Assembly: GCF_001602095.1 (NCBI RefSeq)
Contig: NZ_CP014991.1
Span: 1 to 64,000 of the forward strand
From: Helicobacter himalayensis
GTDB taxonomy: Bacteria > Campylobacterota > Campylobacteria > Campylobacterales > Helicobacteraceae
Direction: 5' to 3'
DNA: 64,000 bases
A model generated the notes under the pieces. It was not told the origin of the DNA. It made no database searches and saw nothing but the letters and a program-made list of their open reading frames with translations. This document shows, piece after piece, positions 1-11,505 of this stretch. The translations under genes and the position numbers were made by a program. Within the stretch, counting starts at the first letter, position 1. The number at the start of each line of letters is the position of its first letter.

Positions 1-10
1 AGGAGAAAAA

Positions 11-1333
11 ATGTATATTATTGAGGTTTTAAATCAGCTAAAAACAGAGATTTCAGAATATGAGTTTAAAAGCTATTTTGAACCCTTAAAATACGATGAA
101 AACTCCAACAGAATGGACTTAATCGAGCTTTATGCACCAAATATTTTTATCGCAAGCTGGATAGAGACAAACTATATTGAAAAGCTCAAGCTTTGTGCGG
201 AAAAAATCACAGGGATTCGGGCAGAAATTCACATACTTTTAAAAGAATCCCAACAAAATGTGAAAAGTTTAAAAAACAATAAAACACCACAAAGACAATC
301 AAATGCTGTGATAAATTATAATGAAAGTGAAACTTTTGAAAATTTTGTGATGGGAAACTCAAATCAAAATGCTCTGCTTATTGCCAAAACTATTTGCGAG
401 CATCAAGCAAGCTATAATCCTGTGCTAATTTATGGGCAAACAGGCGTTGGAAAAACGCATTTGCTCAATGCCATTACAAATTTTGTAGTGAAAAAAAATA
501 AAGTTGTGATTTATGTCACAGCCGAGCAGTTTTTAAATGATTTTAATCTACGCAAAACGCAACGTTCAATGGATTTATTCCGCAAAACTTACAGGACTTG
601 TGATTATTTACTTATTGATGATGTGCAGTTTTTTGGTGGAAAAGAATATGTGTGTGAGGAGTTTTTCCACACCTTTAATGAAGTCAAACAAAATAATGGG
701 CAAATCGTGCTTACAAGCGATCAGCCACCAAGGAAAATCCGCGGATTAGAAGAACGCTTACGCACACGCTTTGAATCTGGCGCTATCGTGCAGATTGAAA
801 ATGCTGGACTTGATACTAAAATCCAAATCATTAAAACAAAATGCGAGATGAACTCTGTAATACTAGATTCTGAAACGATAAACTATATAGCCACAAAGAT
901 TGATAATATCCGCCAAATTGTGGGGATTTTGCATAATATTAATTTGCAATCAAACCTCAATCCAAACAGCTCAAAACTTGATATTGCAAAAAGCCTTGTA
1001 AAATCCTACCAAAAAGAAACGCAAGAAAATATCACCATTGATAAGGTTATAAATGTGGTGGCAAGGGAACTTAATGTCAAGCCAAGCGAAATCACTTCAA
1101 AAGAAAAAAGCCAGCGTGTGGCATATGCAAGACGCATTGTTATTTATATCGCGCATACACTTACGCTCAATTCTATGCCTGTACTTGCAAATAAACTCAA
1201 TATGAAAGATCACAGCTCCATAAGCAAAGCACTTAAAAATATCAAAGAAAAAATTAAAGTCGATGAAAACCTTAAAAACATCGTTGAAGAAATCAAAAAT
1301 AAAGTAAAAAATGACAATATTTCCGAAGTTTAA
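11..1333 (+). CDS. dnaA: Chromosomal replication initiator DnaA
   Basis: DnaA is the AAA+ initiator that binds DnaA boxes and melts the origin. The protein (440 aa) has a short domain I/II, then a Walker A GQTGVGKT at about residues 142-149, a Walker B LLIDDVQ with D203/D204, and a domain IV DNA-binding signature with DHSSISKAL near residue 400. Length and order fit the family. An AGGAG at bases 1-5 stands 5 nt before the ATG, so the start is well supported although almost no upstream DNA is in view. It is followed by a 259-bp origin-like spacer and then dnaN, the classical bacterial order, which is broken up in H. pylori. Confidence 0.98.
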   Translation: MYIIEVLNQLKTEISEYEFKSYFEPLKYDENSNRMDLIELYAPNIFIASWIETNYIEKLKLCAEKITGIRAEIHILLKESQQNVKSLKNNKTPQRQSNAVINYNESETFENFVMGNSNQNALLIAKTICEHQASYNPVLIYGQTGVGKTHLLNAITNFVVKKNKVVIYVTAEQFLNDFNLRKTQRSMDLFRKTYRTCDYLLIDDVQFFGGKEYVCEEFFHTFNEVKQNNGQIVLTSDQPPRKIRGLEERLRTRFESGAIVQIENAGLDTKIQIIKTKCEMNSVILDSETINYIATKIDNIRQIVGILHNINLQSNLNPNSSKLDIAKSLVKSYQKETQENITIDKVINVVARELNVKPSEITSKEKSQRVAYARRIVIYIAHTLTLNSMPVLANKLNMKDHSSISKALKNIKEKIKVDENLKNIVEEIKNKVKNDNISEV

Positions 1334-1592
1334 AGCAACTCACAAACAAAATAAGCTATAATGCCCGCCACATCTTTTTAAAGCATTTAATATAGAGAAT
1401 CTTGAAACTAAAAAAGTGCAAGTAGGATTTAGAGAGAAGTGAATAAATGTGAAAAAAGCTCAACATTTATGTAAAAATTTTAGAAGCTAAAAACGCCTAA
1501 AATACGAAAAAGAGAGCAAGATTTCACATTTTCACTAAGCCTACTACTACTACTACTAAAGATTCTATAAATAAACCACACAAGGAGTCGCA
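1334..1592. other. dnaA-dnaN spacer, probable oriC2-type origin region
   Basis: This 259-bp gap has no credible ORF. It holds minus-strand DnaA-box-like words TTATTCACT (1438-1446) and, next to it, TTTTCACAT, both close to the epsilonproteobacterial TTATTCACN/TCATTCACN type. On the plus strand ATTTCACAT and ATTTTCACT lie at about 1521-1536, followed by AAGC and a perfect (CTA) repeat at 1541-1557. The order box, short GC step, trinucleotide repeat matches the DnaA-box/DnaA-trio unwinding element described in B. subtilis. H. pylori has its unwinding site downstream of dnaA (oriC2), which supports the reading by analogy. A TATAAT at 1357-1362 is a possible -10 element for dnaN. Function is inferred. 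Confidence 0.7.
1541..1557 (+). repeat. (CTA)n tract, candidate DnaA-trio
   Basis: There are five and two-thirds perfect CTA units. The complementary strand read 3' to 5' is GAT GAT GAT, the DnaA-trio consensus that DnaA filaments use to unwind DNA. It lies a few bases after DnaA-box-like words and just before a moderately AT-rich stretch. Confidence 0.6.
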
Positions 1593-2663
1593 ATGAAACT
1601 TAGCGTTGAAAAAACTGCGTTTGAAAATATCATCGCAAATTGCCAAAATTTCTTAGAAAAAAGAGATATGTCCCAAATCACTGCACATATTTATTTTGAA
1701 TGCTTTGCAAATAATACGCTCACTATCAAAGCCACAGATTATGAAATCGCTTTACAAGCGCAGATTCAAGCAAAAGTCGAACAAGAAGGCAAAGCAACAG
1801 CAAACGGAAGAGATGTTTTACGCTTTATTCAGAATCTCAAAGACGAGGAAATCACATTAGAAGCAAAAGATGATACACTCCTTATCAAACAAGGACGCTC
1901 AAAGCTTGATTTGCCAATGTATAATGTCGAAGAATTCCCAAGTTTGCCAGAATATGAAGCAAACCAAAAACTGCATATTGAATCTTTTAAATTCTTAGAT
2001 TCTATGGATAAAATTAATTCTGCAGTGGATACAAATAACCCAAAATACGAACTTAATGGCGCTTTGATTGATATTAAAGAATATTCTTTCAACTTTGTGG
2101 CGACAGATACAAGACGTCTAGCAATTGTAAAATATGAAAGTCAAGGCATTAATACCTTAACACTTATTATTTCTAAGCGCTCAATTAATGAGATTTTAAA
2201 ACTTACAAAAAAAGAAACAGAGCTTGAAATTTTTTACAATCAAACGCATATCATCACCAAATGTGAGCAATTTACTTTCTTTGGTAAGGTTATTAGTGGA
2301 AAATATCCAGATTATGAAAAAATCATTCCAAAAGAGTTCAAAAACACCATCGAACTTCCAAAAGATGCTTTCTTAGAAGCTGTGAATGTCGTCAAATCAC
2401 TTTCTGATAAAATCAAAATTAATCTCCAACCAAATGAAATTCTCTTTGAATCTCTGAGTGATAAAAATCACAAAGCTTCTACGCAAATGGAATTTAACAC
2501 AGGTGTTGAAGAATTTATTTTCGGGATAGATTCTAGATATTTGATTGATTTTATCAAGCAAACTGATAGTGCGAAATTTACCCTTGCACTCAATGAAACA
2601 AATATGCCAATAACACTCATTGATAATAATTTTAATACCATCATTATGCCAATTATTCTTTAA
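1593..2663 (+). CDS. dnaN: DNA polymerase III beta sliding clamp DnaN
   Basis: DnaN forms the dimeric ring that tethers polymerase III and other clamp-binding proteins to DNA. The 356-aa product has the expected length and the three-fold repeated clamp fold, recognisable from the N-terminal LSVEKTAFENIIANC, the central SSLPEY-like segment (here FPSLPEYEAN), the RRLAIVKYES stretch and the hydrophobic C-terminal MPIIL, which in clamps lines the peptide-binding pocket. An AAGGAG sits 8 nt before the ATG. It is separated from dnaA by the origin-like spacer and precedes gyrB by 72 bp, so transcription from a promoter in the spacer is likely. Confidence 0.97.
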   Translation: MKLSVEKTAFENIIANCQNFLEKRDMSQITAHIYFECFANNTLTIKATDYEIALQAQIQAKVEQEGKATANGRDVLRFIQNLKDEEITLEAKDDTLLIKQGRSKLDLPMYNVEEFPSLPEYEANQKLHIESFKFLDSMDKINSAVDTNNPKYELNGALIDIKEYSFNFVATDTRRLAIVKYESQGINTLTLIISKRSINEILKLTKKETELEIFYNQTHIITKCEQFTFFGKVISGKYPDYEKIIPKEFKNTIELPKDAFLEAVNVVKSLSDKIKINLQPNEILFESLSDKNHKASTQMEFNTGVEEFIFGIDSRYLIDFIKQTDSAKFTLALNETNMPITLIDNNFNTIIMPIIL

Positions 2664-2726
2664 AACTCATACTTTGGGGACAATCCCCACAATTTTAAAG
2701 ATTCTAAAGCTTTGAAAACTAACTAA

Positions 2727-5060
<2,334 letters not shown>

Positions 5061-5066
5061 CATTTT

Positions 5067-7781
5067 ATGAAAACTATCACCATCATCGATACTTTTGGCT
5101 TTTTTTTTCGTTCATTTTTTGCCCTACCTCCGCTAAAAAATAAAAAAGGCTTTCCTACGGGTTTGCTTTTAGGATTTTGTAATTTGCTTAATTCCCTTTA
5201 TAAATCTGGGCGGTGTGATTATATTATTTTTGCTCTTGAAGGAGGAGGGGTAAATCGTCGCAAAATTCTATATCCTCGCTATAAGCAGAACCGCCAACCA
5301 ACACCACAAGATTTGCTTTTACAGCTACCAATTGCAATTAAGTGGATTGAGCAAATGAGCTTTTTAAATATTAGCATTGAAGGCTATGAGGCTGATGATA
5401 TTATCGCTTGCGTTGCACAAAAAGCACACACAAAAGATTTAGATGTGTGTATTATCAGCCATGATAAGGATCTTTATCAACTCATAGATTCCCGCACCTA
5501 CATTTATGATCCAATCAAAAAAATAGAGATTAGGGAAAATGAGTGCGAGGAAAAGTTTGGCGTGTTACCGAGTGAATTTATCGATTATCAAAGTTTGGTG
5601 GGCGATAGTAGCGATAATGTCGTGGGTGTGAAAGGTATAGGCTCAAAAAGCGCGTGCAAGCTTATCAAACATTTTGGCAGTATTGAATCTATGTATGCGC
5701 GCAGTGATGAGATTGGAAAGGTGCTAACACCGCGTTTGACTAAGATTATTTTAGATTCTAAAGAAGATGCATTTTTGTCAAAACAACTTGTCACACTTGT
5801 TAAAGATATTGATATAAATGTGGATTTTAGCGCGTGTGCGATGCCAAAGGAGAATCCACTTTTAAGGATTGTTGATGAATTGCACAAATATGATTTTAAT
5901 GGCATTTTGACAAAGATACAAGGTCCAAAGTTTCATTATTTCACACCCAAAAAATCCCTTGATAAAGCGTTAAAAGAAACTGAAGAATTACGAAAAAACT
6001 TTGTGTATGAATGGGAAGTAGTGAGCTCACAAGAGCGACTTTTTACTTTGCTAGATTCTCTACAAGAGGGTCAATTACTAGGCTTTGATACAGAATCTGA
6101 CGGATTAGATACAAAAGAAGCGCATATCGTCGGCTTTAGCTTTTGTATGGATTCCCAAAAAGGCTATTATGTGCCAATTGGACATACTTATTTGAGCGTT
6201 GGTCCTCAAATATCAAGAAAAGTGGCAAAAGAGGCGATTCAAAAAATATTCACTCATACCATTATCGGGCATAATCTTAAATTTGATATTTCACTCATTT
6301 GGCAAAATTTTAGGATTAAGCCAAAAGGTGAGATTATCGATACAATGGTGCTTGCGTGGCTTTTTGATAGTGCAAAGCCTGTGGGACTTGATAAGCAAAT
6401 GTTGCAGTGGTTTGATTACAAAATGCTAAGTTTTGATGAAGTGGTGGATAAGAAGCAAACTTTTGCAGATATTGATTTAGAAATCGCGGGAAAATATGCC
6501 GCAGAAGATGCTGTGGCGACATTTTGTTTGTATGAAAAATTAGAATCTGAATGTAAAAGAAGAGGCTTGATAAGTATTTTAGAGCTTGCAAGGAAGCTAG
6601 AATTTCCATTTATAAATGTTTTGATGCAAATGGAGATGGAGGGCATTAAAATTGACACTTTGCTTTTTGAAGAGCTTAATATGGGCTTGACAAAGATTCT
6701 TAGCAACCTTACTTATAAGATTTATGACTATGTGGGAGAAAATTTCAATATCAATTCCCCCCAACAACTTTCAAACATTCTTTTCAATAAGCTTGGCTTG
6801 CAAAGCGGGCGCAGTGTGAAAGGAGGCTTAAGCACAGATGAGCAAACGCTCAATAATATTGTGGATTCTCACCCTGTGATTTCTTGCCTGCTTGAATATA
6901 GAGAAATGAATAAGCTTAAAAATACTTATGTAGAGCCACTGTTAAAATATGCCAAACAAAATAGCGAACATAAGATTTATACTTCGTTTTTACAAACTGG
7001 CACGGTGACGGGAAGACTAAGCTCAAAAGCACCAAATCTACAAAATATCCCTGTAAGAAGTGAATATGGGCGCAAGGTGCGTGAGGGCTTCATCGCGCAG
7101 GAAAATTGCAAGCTTATAAGCGTTGATTATTCTCAGATAGAATTGCGACTTTTGGCGCATTTTAGCGAAGATTCTCATCTTTTGGAGGCTTTTAAGGCGG
7201 ATAAGGATATTCATTATGAAACCGCACTAAGGCTTTTTGGAGAATCTCAAGCCCAGCAAAAGCGATTCATTGCAAAAAGTATAAATTTCGGGCTTATCTA
7301 TGGTATGGGTGCTAAGAAGCTCGCCCAGACGCTAAAAATCCAATTTAAAGAGGCACGGGCGTATATTGATAGCTATTTTGAGCTTTTTCCAACGGTGAAA
7401 GATTATCTTTCAAAACAAAAAGAATTTTTACTAGAAAATGGCTATACACAAACACTTTTAGGACGCAAGCGGTATTTTGATTTTCAAGGCGCTACGGAAT
7501 TTATGAAGGCAAATTATTTGCGTGAGGGGATAAATTGTATTTTTCAGGGAAGTGCGGCGGATTTGATTAAACTTTGTATGTATAAAATTTACAAAAAATA
7601 TCAGCATAGCGAACTTAAAATGTTGCTTCAAGTACATGATGAGCTGATTTTCCAAGCACCAAAAGAAAAAGCACAGAATTTTATTCCAGAGATAGAATCT
7701 TTAATGAATTCCATCTATACGCTCAAAGTTCCGTTGAAATGCTCTGTAAGCATAGGGGATAATTGGGCGGATTTGAAGTAA
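5067..7781 (+). CDS. polA: DNA polymerase I, with an apparently intact 3'-5' exonuclease
   Basis: Pol I processes Okazaki fragments and fills repair gaps. The 904-aa protein has an N-terminal 5'-3' exonuclease (YEADDIIA, DKDLYQL, a helix-hairpin-helix at GVKGIGSKSACKLI), a central 3'-5' exonuclease, and a C-terminal polymerase with motif A VDYSQIELR, motif B KSINFGLIYG and motif C QVHDELIF. All three exonuclease motifs keep their metal-binding residues: D341-T-E343, HNLKFD with D407, and Y477-AAE-D481. H. pylori Pol I is reported to lack proofreading, so this is a difference. The gene begins with a T9 run (codons for FFF), and translation probably couples to gyrB, 6 nt upstream. Confidence 0.97.
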   Translation: MKTITIIDTFGFFFRSFFALPPLKNKKGFPTGLLLGFCNLLNSLYKSGRCDYIIFALEGGGVNRRKILYPRYKQNRQPTPQDLLLQLPIAIKWIEQMSFLNISIEGYEADDIIACVAQKAHTKDLDVCIISHDKDLYQLIDSRTYIYDPIKKIEIRENECEEKFGVLPSEFIDYQSLVGDSSDNVVGVKGIGSKSACKLIKHFGSIESMYARSDEIGKVLTPRLTKIILDSKEDAFLSKQLVTLVKDIDINVDFSACAMPKENPLLRIVDELHKYDFNGILTKIQGPKFHYFTPKKSLDKALKETEELRKNFVYEWEVVSSQERLFTLLDSLQEGQLLGFDTESDGLDTKEAHIVGFSFCMDSQKGYYVPIGHTYLSVGPQISRKVAKEAIQKIFTHTIIGHNLKFDISLIWQNFRIKPKGEIIDTMVLAWLFDSAKPVGLDKQMLQWFDYKMLSFDEVVDKKQTFADIDLEIAGKYAAEDAVATFCLYEKLESECKRRGLISILELARKLEFPFINVLMQMEMEGIKIDTLLFEELNMGLTKILSNLTYKIYDYVGENFNINSPQQLSNILFNKLGLQSGRSVKGGLSTDEQTLNNIVDSHPVISCLLEYREMNKLKNTYVEPLLKYAKQNSEHKIYTSFLQTGTVTGRLSSKAPNLQNIPVRSEYGRKVREGFIAQENCKLISVDYSQIELRLLAHFSEDSHLLEAFKADKDIHYETALRLFGESQAQQKRFIAKSINFGLIYGMGAKKLAQTLKIQFKEARAYIDSYFELFPTVKDYLSKQKEFLLENGYTQTLLGRKRYFDFQGATEFMKANYLREGINCIFQGSAADLIKLCMYKIYKKYQHSELKMLLQVHDELIFQAPKEKAQNFIPEIESLMNSIYTLKVPLKCSVSIGDNWADLK

Positions 7782-7873
7782 AATATTTTGGAGTTTTTTT
7801 TGGCAGATTCTCTAAAAATTTTTAAAAAACTCGCCGATTCTTAGGACTAAAAACTTTTTGAAAGGATACGACA

Positions 7874-9817
7874 ATGGCAAAGCAAAATGATATTTTTACT
7901 GATGAAGAATTAGAAATTGATTTAAATGACGAAAGCAAAAGCGCGGATAAACAAAATAAAAAGACAAAAGAGGCTATGCAAAGCTTAGAATCTTTTTTCA
8001 AAGAAGAGGAGAGTAGCTATATCACTTATGAAAAAATCGCGCAGATTCTCACCAAAGCCCCAACAAGTGTGCAGGTAAAAAAAATCCGTGATATGGCAAA
8101 AAAATACAAAAAAGAATTGCTTTCTTCCTCTGAGGCGGCAAAAAAACTTAATATCGAGGACAAAATCAAATCCCAAGAAGAGCGCAAAAAGATTTTAGAT
8201 GAGGAGTTGGAGGAGGAGTTTGACTTCACCAAAGAGCGCGAGTTGTTAGAATGGAGCAGAAGCGATAGCCCGGTGAGAATGTATTTGCGCGAGATGGGAC
8301 AGATTCCACTTTTGACAAAGGAAGAGGAAATTGATTTGTCAAAAAAAATCGAGCTAGGCGAAAGCACGATTTTAGATGCGATTTGCTCTGTGCCATATTT
8401 GATTGATTTTATTTATGATTATAAAGATGCGCTGATTAATAGAGAACGTCGTGTCAAAGAGCTTTTCAAAAGTTTTGATGAAGAAGAAGATGAGGGCGAA
8501 GAGGAAAGTGATGAGACAGAAGAGATTGAAAATGATGAGGAAAATGTAGGAAAAAAAGTCATTAGTAAAAAAGATCAAAAGCGTATAGAAAAGGTACTTG
8601 AAAACTTCAAAGCGCTTGACAAAGCCAAAAAAGATTGGCTTAAAGTGCTAAATTCTGAGGAAGAAAATGCAAAGACTGATGAAGATGGGCTTGTGTATAT
8701 TTTACTTTTGGCGCATAAAAAGCAGATTCTAAAAGATAGATTGCTTGATTTAGGACCGACAAGTAAGCTCATAAATGAGCTTGTAAAAGCAATGGAAAAT
8801 ACATTAAAAAGTGGCAATGGCTTTGAAAAAGAACTCAAACGTCTTGAATATAAACTTCCATTATTTAACGAAACATTGATACAAAATCACCAAAAGATTC
8901 TCGCAAATATTACAAATATGAGTCGTGATGAAATCGCTGCAAGCGTGCCAGAAACGACAATGGTAAGCGTGTATGTGGAATTAAAGAAGCTCTTTCAAAC
9001 AAAAGAAGCAAGTGAGGGGGGTTTTAACCTAGAGCCTGAAAAATTGAAAGAAATTTTAGAACAAATAAAACGTGGAAAAAATATCTCTGATACAGCAAAG
9101 GCAAAAATGGCAAAGTCAAATTTGCGCCTTGTGGTGAGTATCGCAAAGCGCTATACAAATCGTGGATTGCCGTTTTTGGACTTGATACAAGAGGGAAATA
9201 TTGGGCTTATGAAAGCAGTTGATAAGTTTGAATACAAAAAAGGCTTTAAATTTTCAACTTATGCTACTTGGTGGATTAGGCAGGCGATCTCACGTGCGAT
9301 AGCCGATCAAGCGCGCACGATACGCATTCCGATACATATGATTGAAACGATTAATAGAATCCACAAAATTATGCGTAAATACATACAAGAAAATGGTAAA
9401 GAGCCAGATGTGGAATTTATCGCCGAGGAAGTGGGTTTGCCGGTGGATAAGGTAAAAAATGTCATTAAAATCACCAAAGAGCCTATAAGCCTTGAAGCAC
9501 CTATCGGCAATGACGATGATGGGAAATTTGGGGATTTTGTGGAGGATAAAAGCTTGATGGGACCGATGGATTTTATACTCAAAGAGGATTTAAAAGTGCA
9601 AATTGATGAGGTGCTAGAGCAGCTTAATGATAGAGAAAAGGCGGTTATCCGAATGCGCTTTGGACTGCTTGATGATGAGAGCGACCGCACATTAGAAGAA
9701 ATTGGCAAAGAACTCAATGTAACGCGTGAGCGTGTGCGCCAGATAGAATCCAGCGCGATTAAAAAGCTTAAACACCCAAAAGTCGGCAGAAAGCTTAAAA
9801 ATTATATTGAGGAGTAG
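7874..9817 (+). CDS. rpoD: Primary RNA polymerase sigma factor RpoD
   Basis: This is the housekeeping sigma-70 factor (called sigma-80 in H. pylori). The 647-aa protein has an N-terminal region 1.1, a long acidic non-conserved insert ([20 protein letters not shown]), then region 2 with [27 protein letters not shown] and the melting/-10 helix [15 protein letters not shown] near residue 463, region 3, and region 4.2 [20 protein letters not shown], which reads the -35. GAAAGGA precedes the ATG by 8 nt. The 92-bp gap after polA contains a T8 run but no clear terminator. Confidence 0.97.
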   Translation: MAKQNDIFTDEELEIDLNDESKSADKQNKKTKEAMQSLESFFKEEESSYITYEKIAQILTKAPTSVQVKKIRDMAKKYKKELLSSSEAAKKLNIEDKIKSQEERKKILDEELEEEFDFTKERELLEWSRSDSPVRMYLREMGQIPLLTKEEEIDLSKKIELGESTILDAICSVPYLIDFIYDYKDALINRERRVKELFKSFDEEEDEGEEESDETEEIENDEENVGKKVISKKDQKRIEKVLENFKALDKAKKDWLKVLNSEEENAKTDEDGLVYILLLAHKKQILKDRLLDLGPTSKLINELVKAMENTLKSGNGFEKELKRLEYKLPLFNETLIQNHQKILANITNMSRDEIAASVPETTMVSVYVELKKLFQTKEASEGGFNLEPEKLKEILEQIKRGKNISDTAKAKMAKSNLRLVVSIAKRYTNRGLPFLDLIQEGNIGLMKAVDKFEYKKGFKFSTYATWWIRQAISRAIADQARTIRIPIHMIETINRIHKIMRKYIQENGKEPDVEFIAEEVGLPVDKVKNVIKITKEPISLEAPIGNDDDGKFGDFVEDKSLMGPMDFILKEDLKVQIDEVLEQLNDREKAVIRMRFGLLDDESDRTLEEIGKELNVTRERVRQIESSAIKKLKHPKVGRKLKNYIEE

Positions 9818-9881
9818 GCTTAAAAAAAGTTAAGTGGAATCTAAAGTGCTAGAAGAAAGGAGAAAGGGTTAAAATAAAAAA

Positions 9882-10654
9882 ATGGCAAATAAAAAACATT
9901 TGGTTTTAGAATCTCTGTGGCAACATTGTCAAAAGGAAAATAATTTTATTTTTCACAATGATTTAGTGAAAGAAATATGTAAAAAACACAACTTTGGCAA
10001 TCCTTTTGATGTAACAAAATTAGATTCTATTGAAAAATTACCCCGCATATTCCAAGCAAATGATATATGTGTTTTACATTTAGGCAAGGGGTATCATCAA
10101 TTTATTAAGGGCATAAACAAGCTTTATCATTGCTTTGAATCCTTGCAAGATTCCAAAAAATGGCAGTATAAAAAGAGTTTGCTTAATGAATATAATGATA
10201 GTGAAAGCAATATTTTAAGCGTGGCAAATAATCAAAGGATTTTGCACCATTTTTTGTTTGGAGCAGATTTAGAATTTGAGAATCTAAGTATAGAAAACCG
10301 CCCTAAAACCTATTTTCCACACCGCACAAAAACAACTTTACATTATTATTTTGATACCCAAGAAATCATTGCACAAAACCAACAAATCGAAATTGATTTA
10401 ACCCTTGAATATCAAGGTGTTATAGGAATCTTTGAAGCAAAAAACGGAACACCAAAAAATTTTAATATTTATCAAATTTATCACCCTTTTATCTCTATTA
10501 TTACAATTCTGGTTTAGATTTTAAGCAAATTATTTGTGTGTATTTAGTCCGCAATGAAGATAGCCTCAAGCTTTGGGCTTATACTTTTGAAAAACCTTTG
10601 CATTTAGATTCTATAAAATTTCTCAAATCGTGTGAATATGTTTTAGTGAGGTAA
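9882..10654 (+). pseudogene. Type II restriction endonuclease, frameshifted
   Basis: The first frame runs from the ATG at 9882 for 211 codons and stops at 10517, but homologous-looking coding continues in another frame (FYLYYYNSGLDFKQIICVYL... ending YVLVR) to a stop at 10652-10654. The change of frame falls near the CCCTTTT run at about 10486-10492. The span is 773 nt, so one added base would give a 257-aa protein. A PD-(D/E)xK-like core is present (EIDLTLEYQGVIGIFEAKNG, with D then E-A-K), as in many restriction nucleases. The stop lies 2 nt before the methyltransferase ATG. The enzyme is probably inactive unless this is a sequencing error. Specificity is not recognisable. Confidence 0.7.
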
Positions 10655-10656
10655 AA

Positions 10657-11460
10657 ATGATTGAGCTTAACACACTTTATAATGATGATGTTTTAAAAGT
10701 CCTAAAGTCTCTGCCTGATTCTAGCCTAGATATGATTTATGGTGATCCTGATTATAATGTAGGTATTAACTATAATGGCTCGAAATACACGCAAAAATGG
10801 GAAGATTATATCGCTTGGTATTGTGAGTTGGCACAAGAATCTATGCGGGTTTTAAAGCCTAGTGGAAATCTTTTTATGATGAATTATCCTAAGCAAAATG
10901 CGTATTTGCGCGTGAAATGTTTGGATTCTATCAGCTATGATGTGCAAGATTATGTATGGGTGTATAATACAAATGTAGGGCATAGTAAAAGGCGACTTAC
11001 AACTGCACACAGAAGTATTTTGCACGCAACAAAAAGCAAAGAAAATCATTTCTATAAAGACAATATTGCCCTGCCCTATCAAAATCCAACAGATAAAAGA
11101 ATCTTGCAAAGACTAGCAGATGGGCATAAGGGCAGAATGCCTTATTCGTGGTTTTATTTTGATTTAGTAAAAAATGTAAGCAAAGATAAAACTTTCCATT
11201 CTTGTCAAATCCCCTTAAAACTTGTAGAAATGCTTATCTTATCTTGCACTAATGAGGGAGATTCTGTGTTTATTTTATTTGGTGGAAGTGGTGGAGAGAT
11301 TATGCTATGTGAAAACCTTAAACGACAATGGCTAAGCTGTGAATTACATAAACCTTATTATGAAATGATACTTGATAGATTAGCAAATCAAGGAAAAATC
11401 AAGGAAAAATTCAAGCTACCAAGCTTTCAAAAACACACGCAAGATAATGCGCTTTTTTGA
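10657..11460 (+). CDS. Beta-class DNA N6-adenine/N4-cytosine methyltransferase
   Basis: This is the modification partner of the broken endonuclease just upstream. The catalytic motif IV comes first (D30-P-D-Y33, a DPPY variant), and the AdoMet-binding motif comes late (ILFGGSGG near residue 205), which is the circular order of beta-class enzymes. The C-terminal PLKLVEMLILSC is the usual motif X. A GAGG stands 5 nt before the ATG. The second proline of DPPY is replaced by D and the usual FxGSGT is FGGSGG, so activity should be confirmed. A surviving methylase beside a dead nuclease is a common stage in RM decay. 267 aa. Confidence 0.82.
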   Translation: MIELNTLYNDDVLKVLKSLPDSSLDMIYGDPDYNVGINYNGSKYTQKWEDYIAWYCELAQESMRVLKPSGNLFMMNYPKQNAYLRVKCLDSISYDVQDYVWVYNTNVGHSKRRLTTAHRSILHATKSKENHFYKDNIALPYQNPTDKRILQRLADGHKGRMPYSWFYFDLVKNVSKDKTFHSCQIPLKLVEMLILSCTNEGDSVFILFGGSGGEIMLCENLKRQWLSCELHKPYYEMILDRLANQGKIKEKFKLPSFQKHTQDNALF

Positions 11461-11505
11461 AAATCTATGAAAATTATAAGCTTGGAATGTAATGCTATGA
11501 AACTG

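Noticed and set aside
5098-5109. T9 run at the start of polA as a phase switch
   Set aside because: It encodes conserved phenylalanines in an important gene, and Helicobacter phase switches of this kind are usually poly-G/C.
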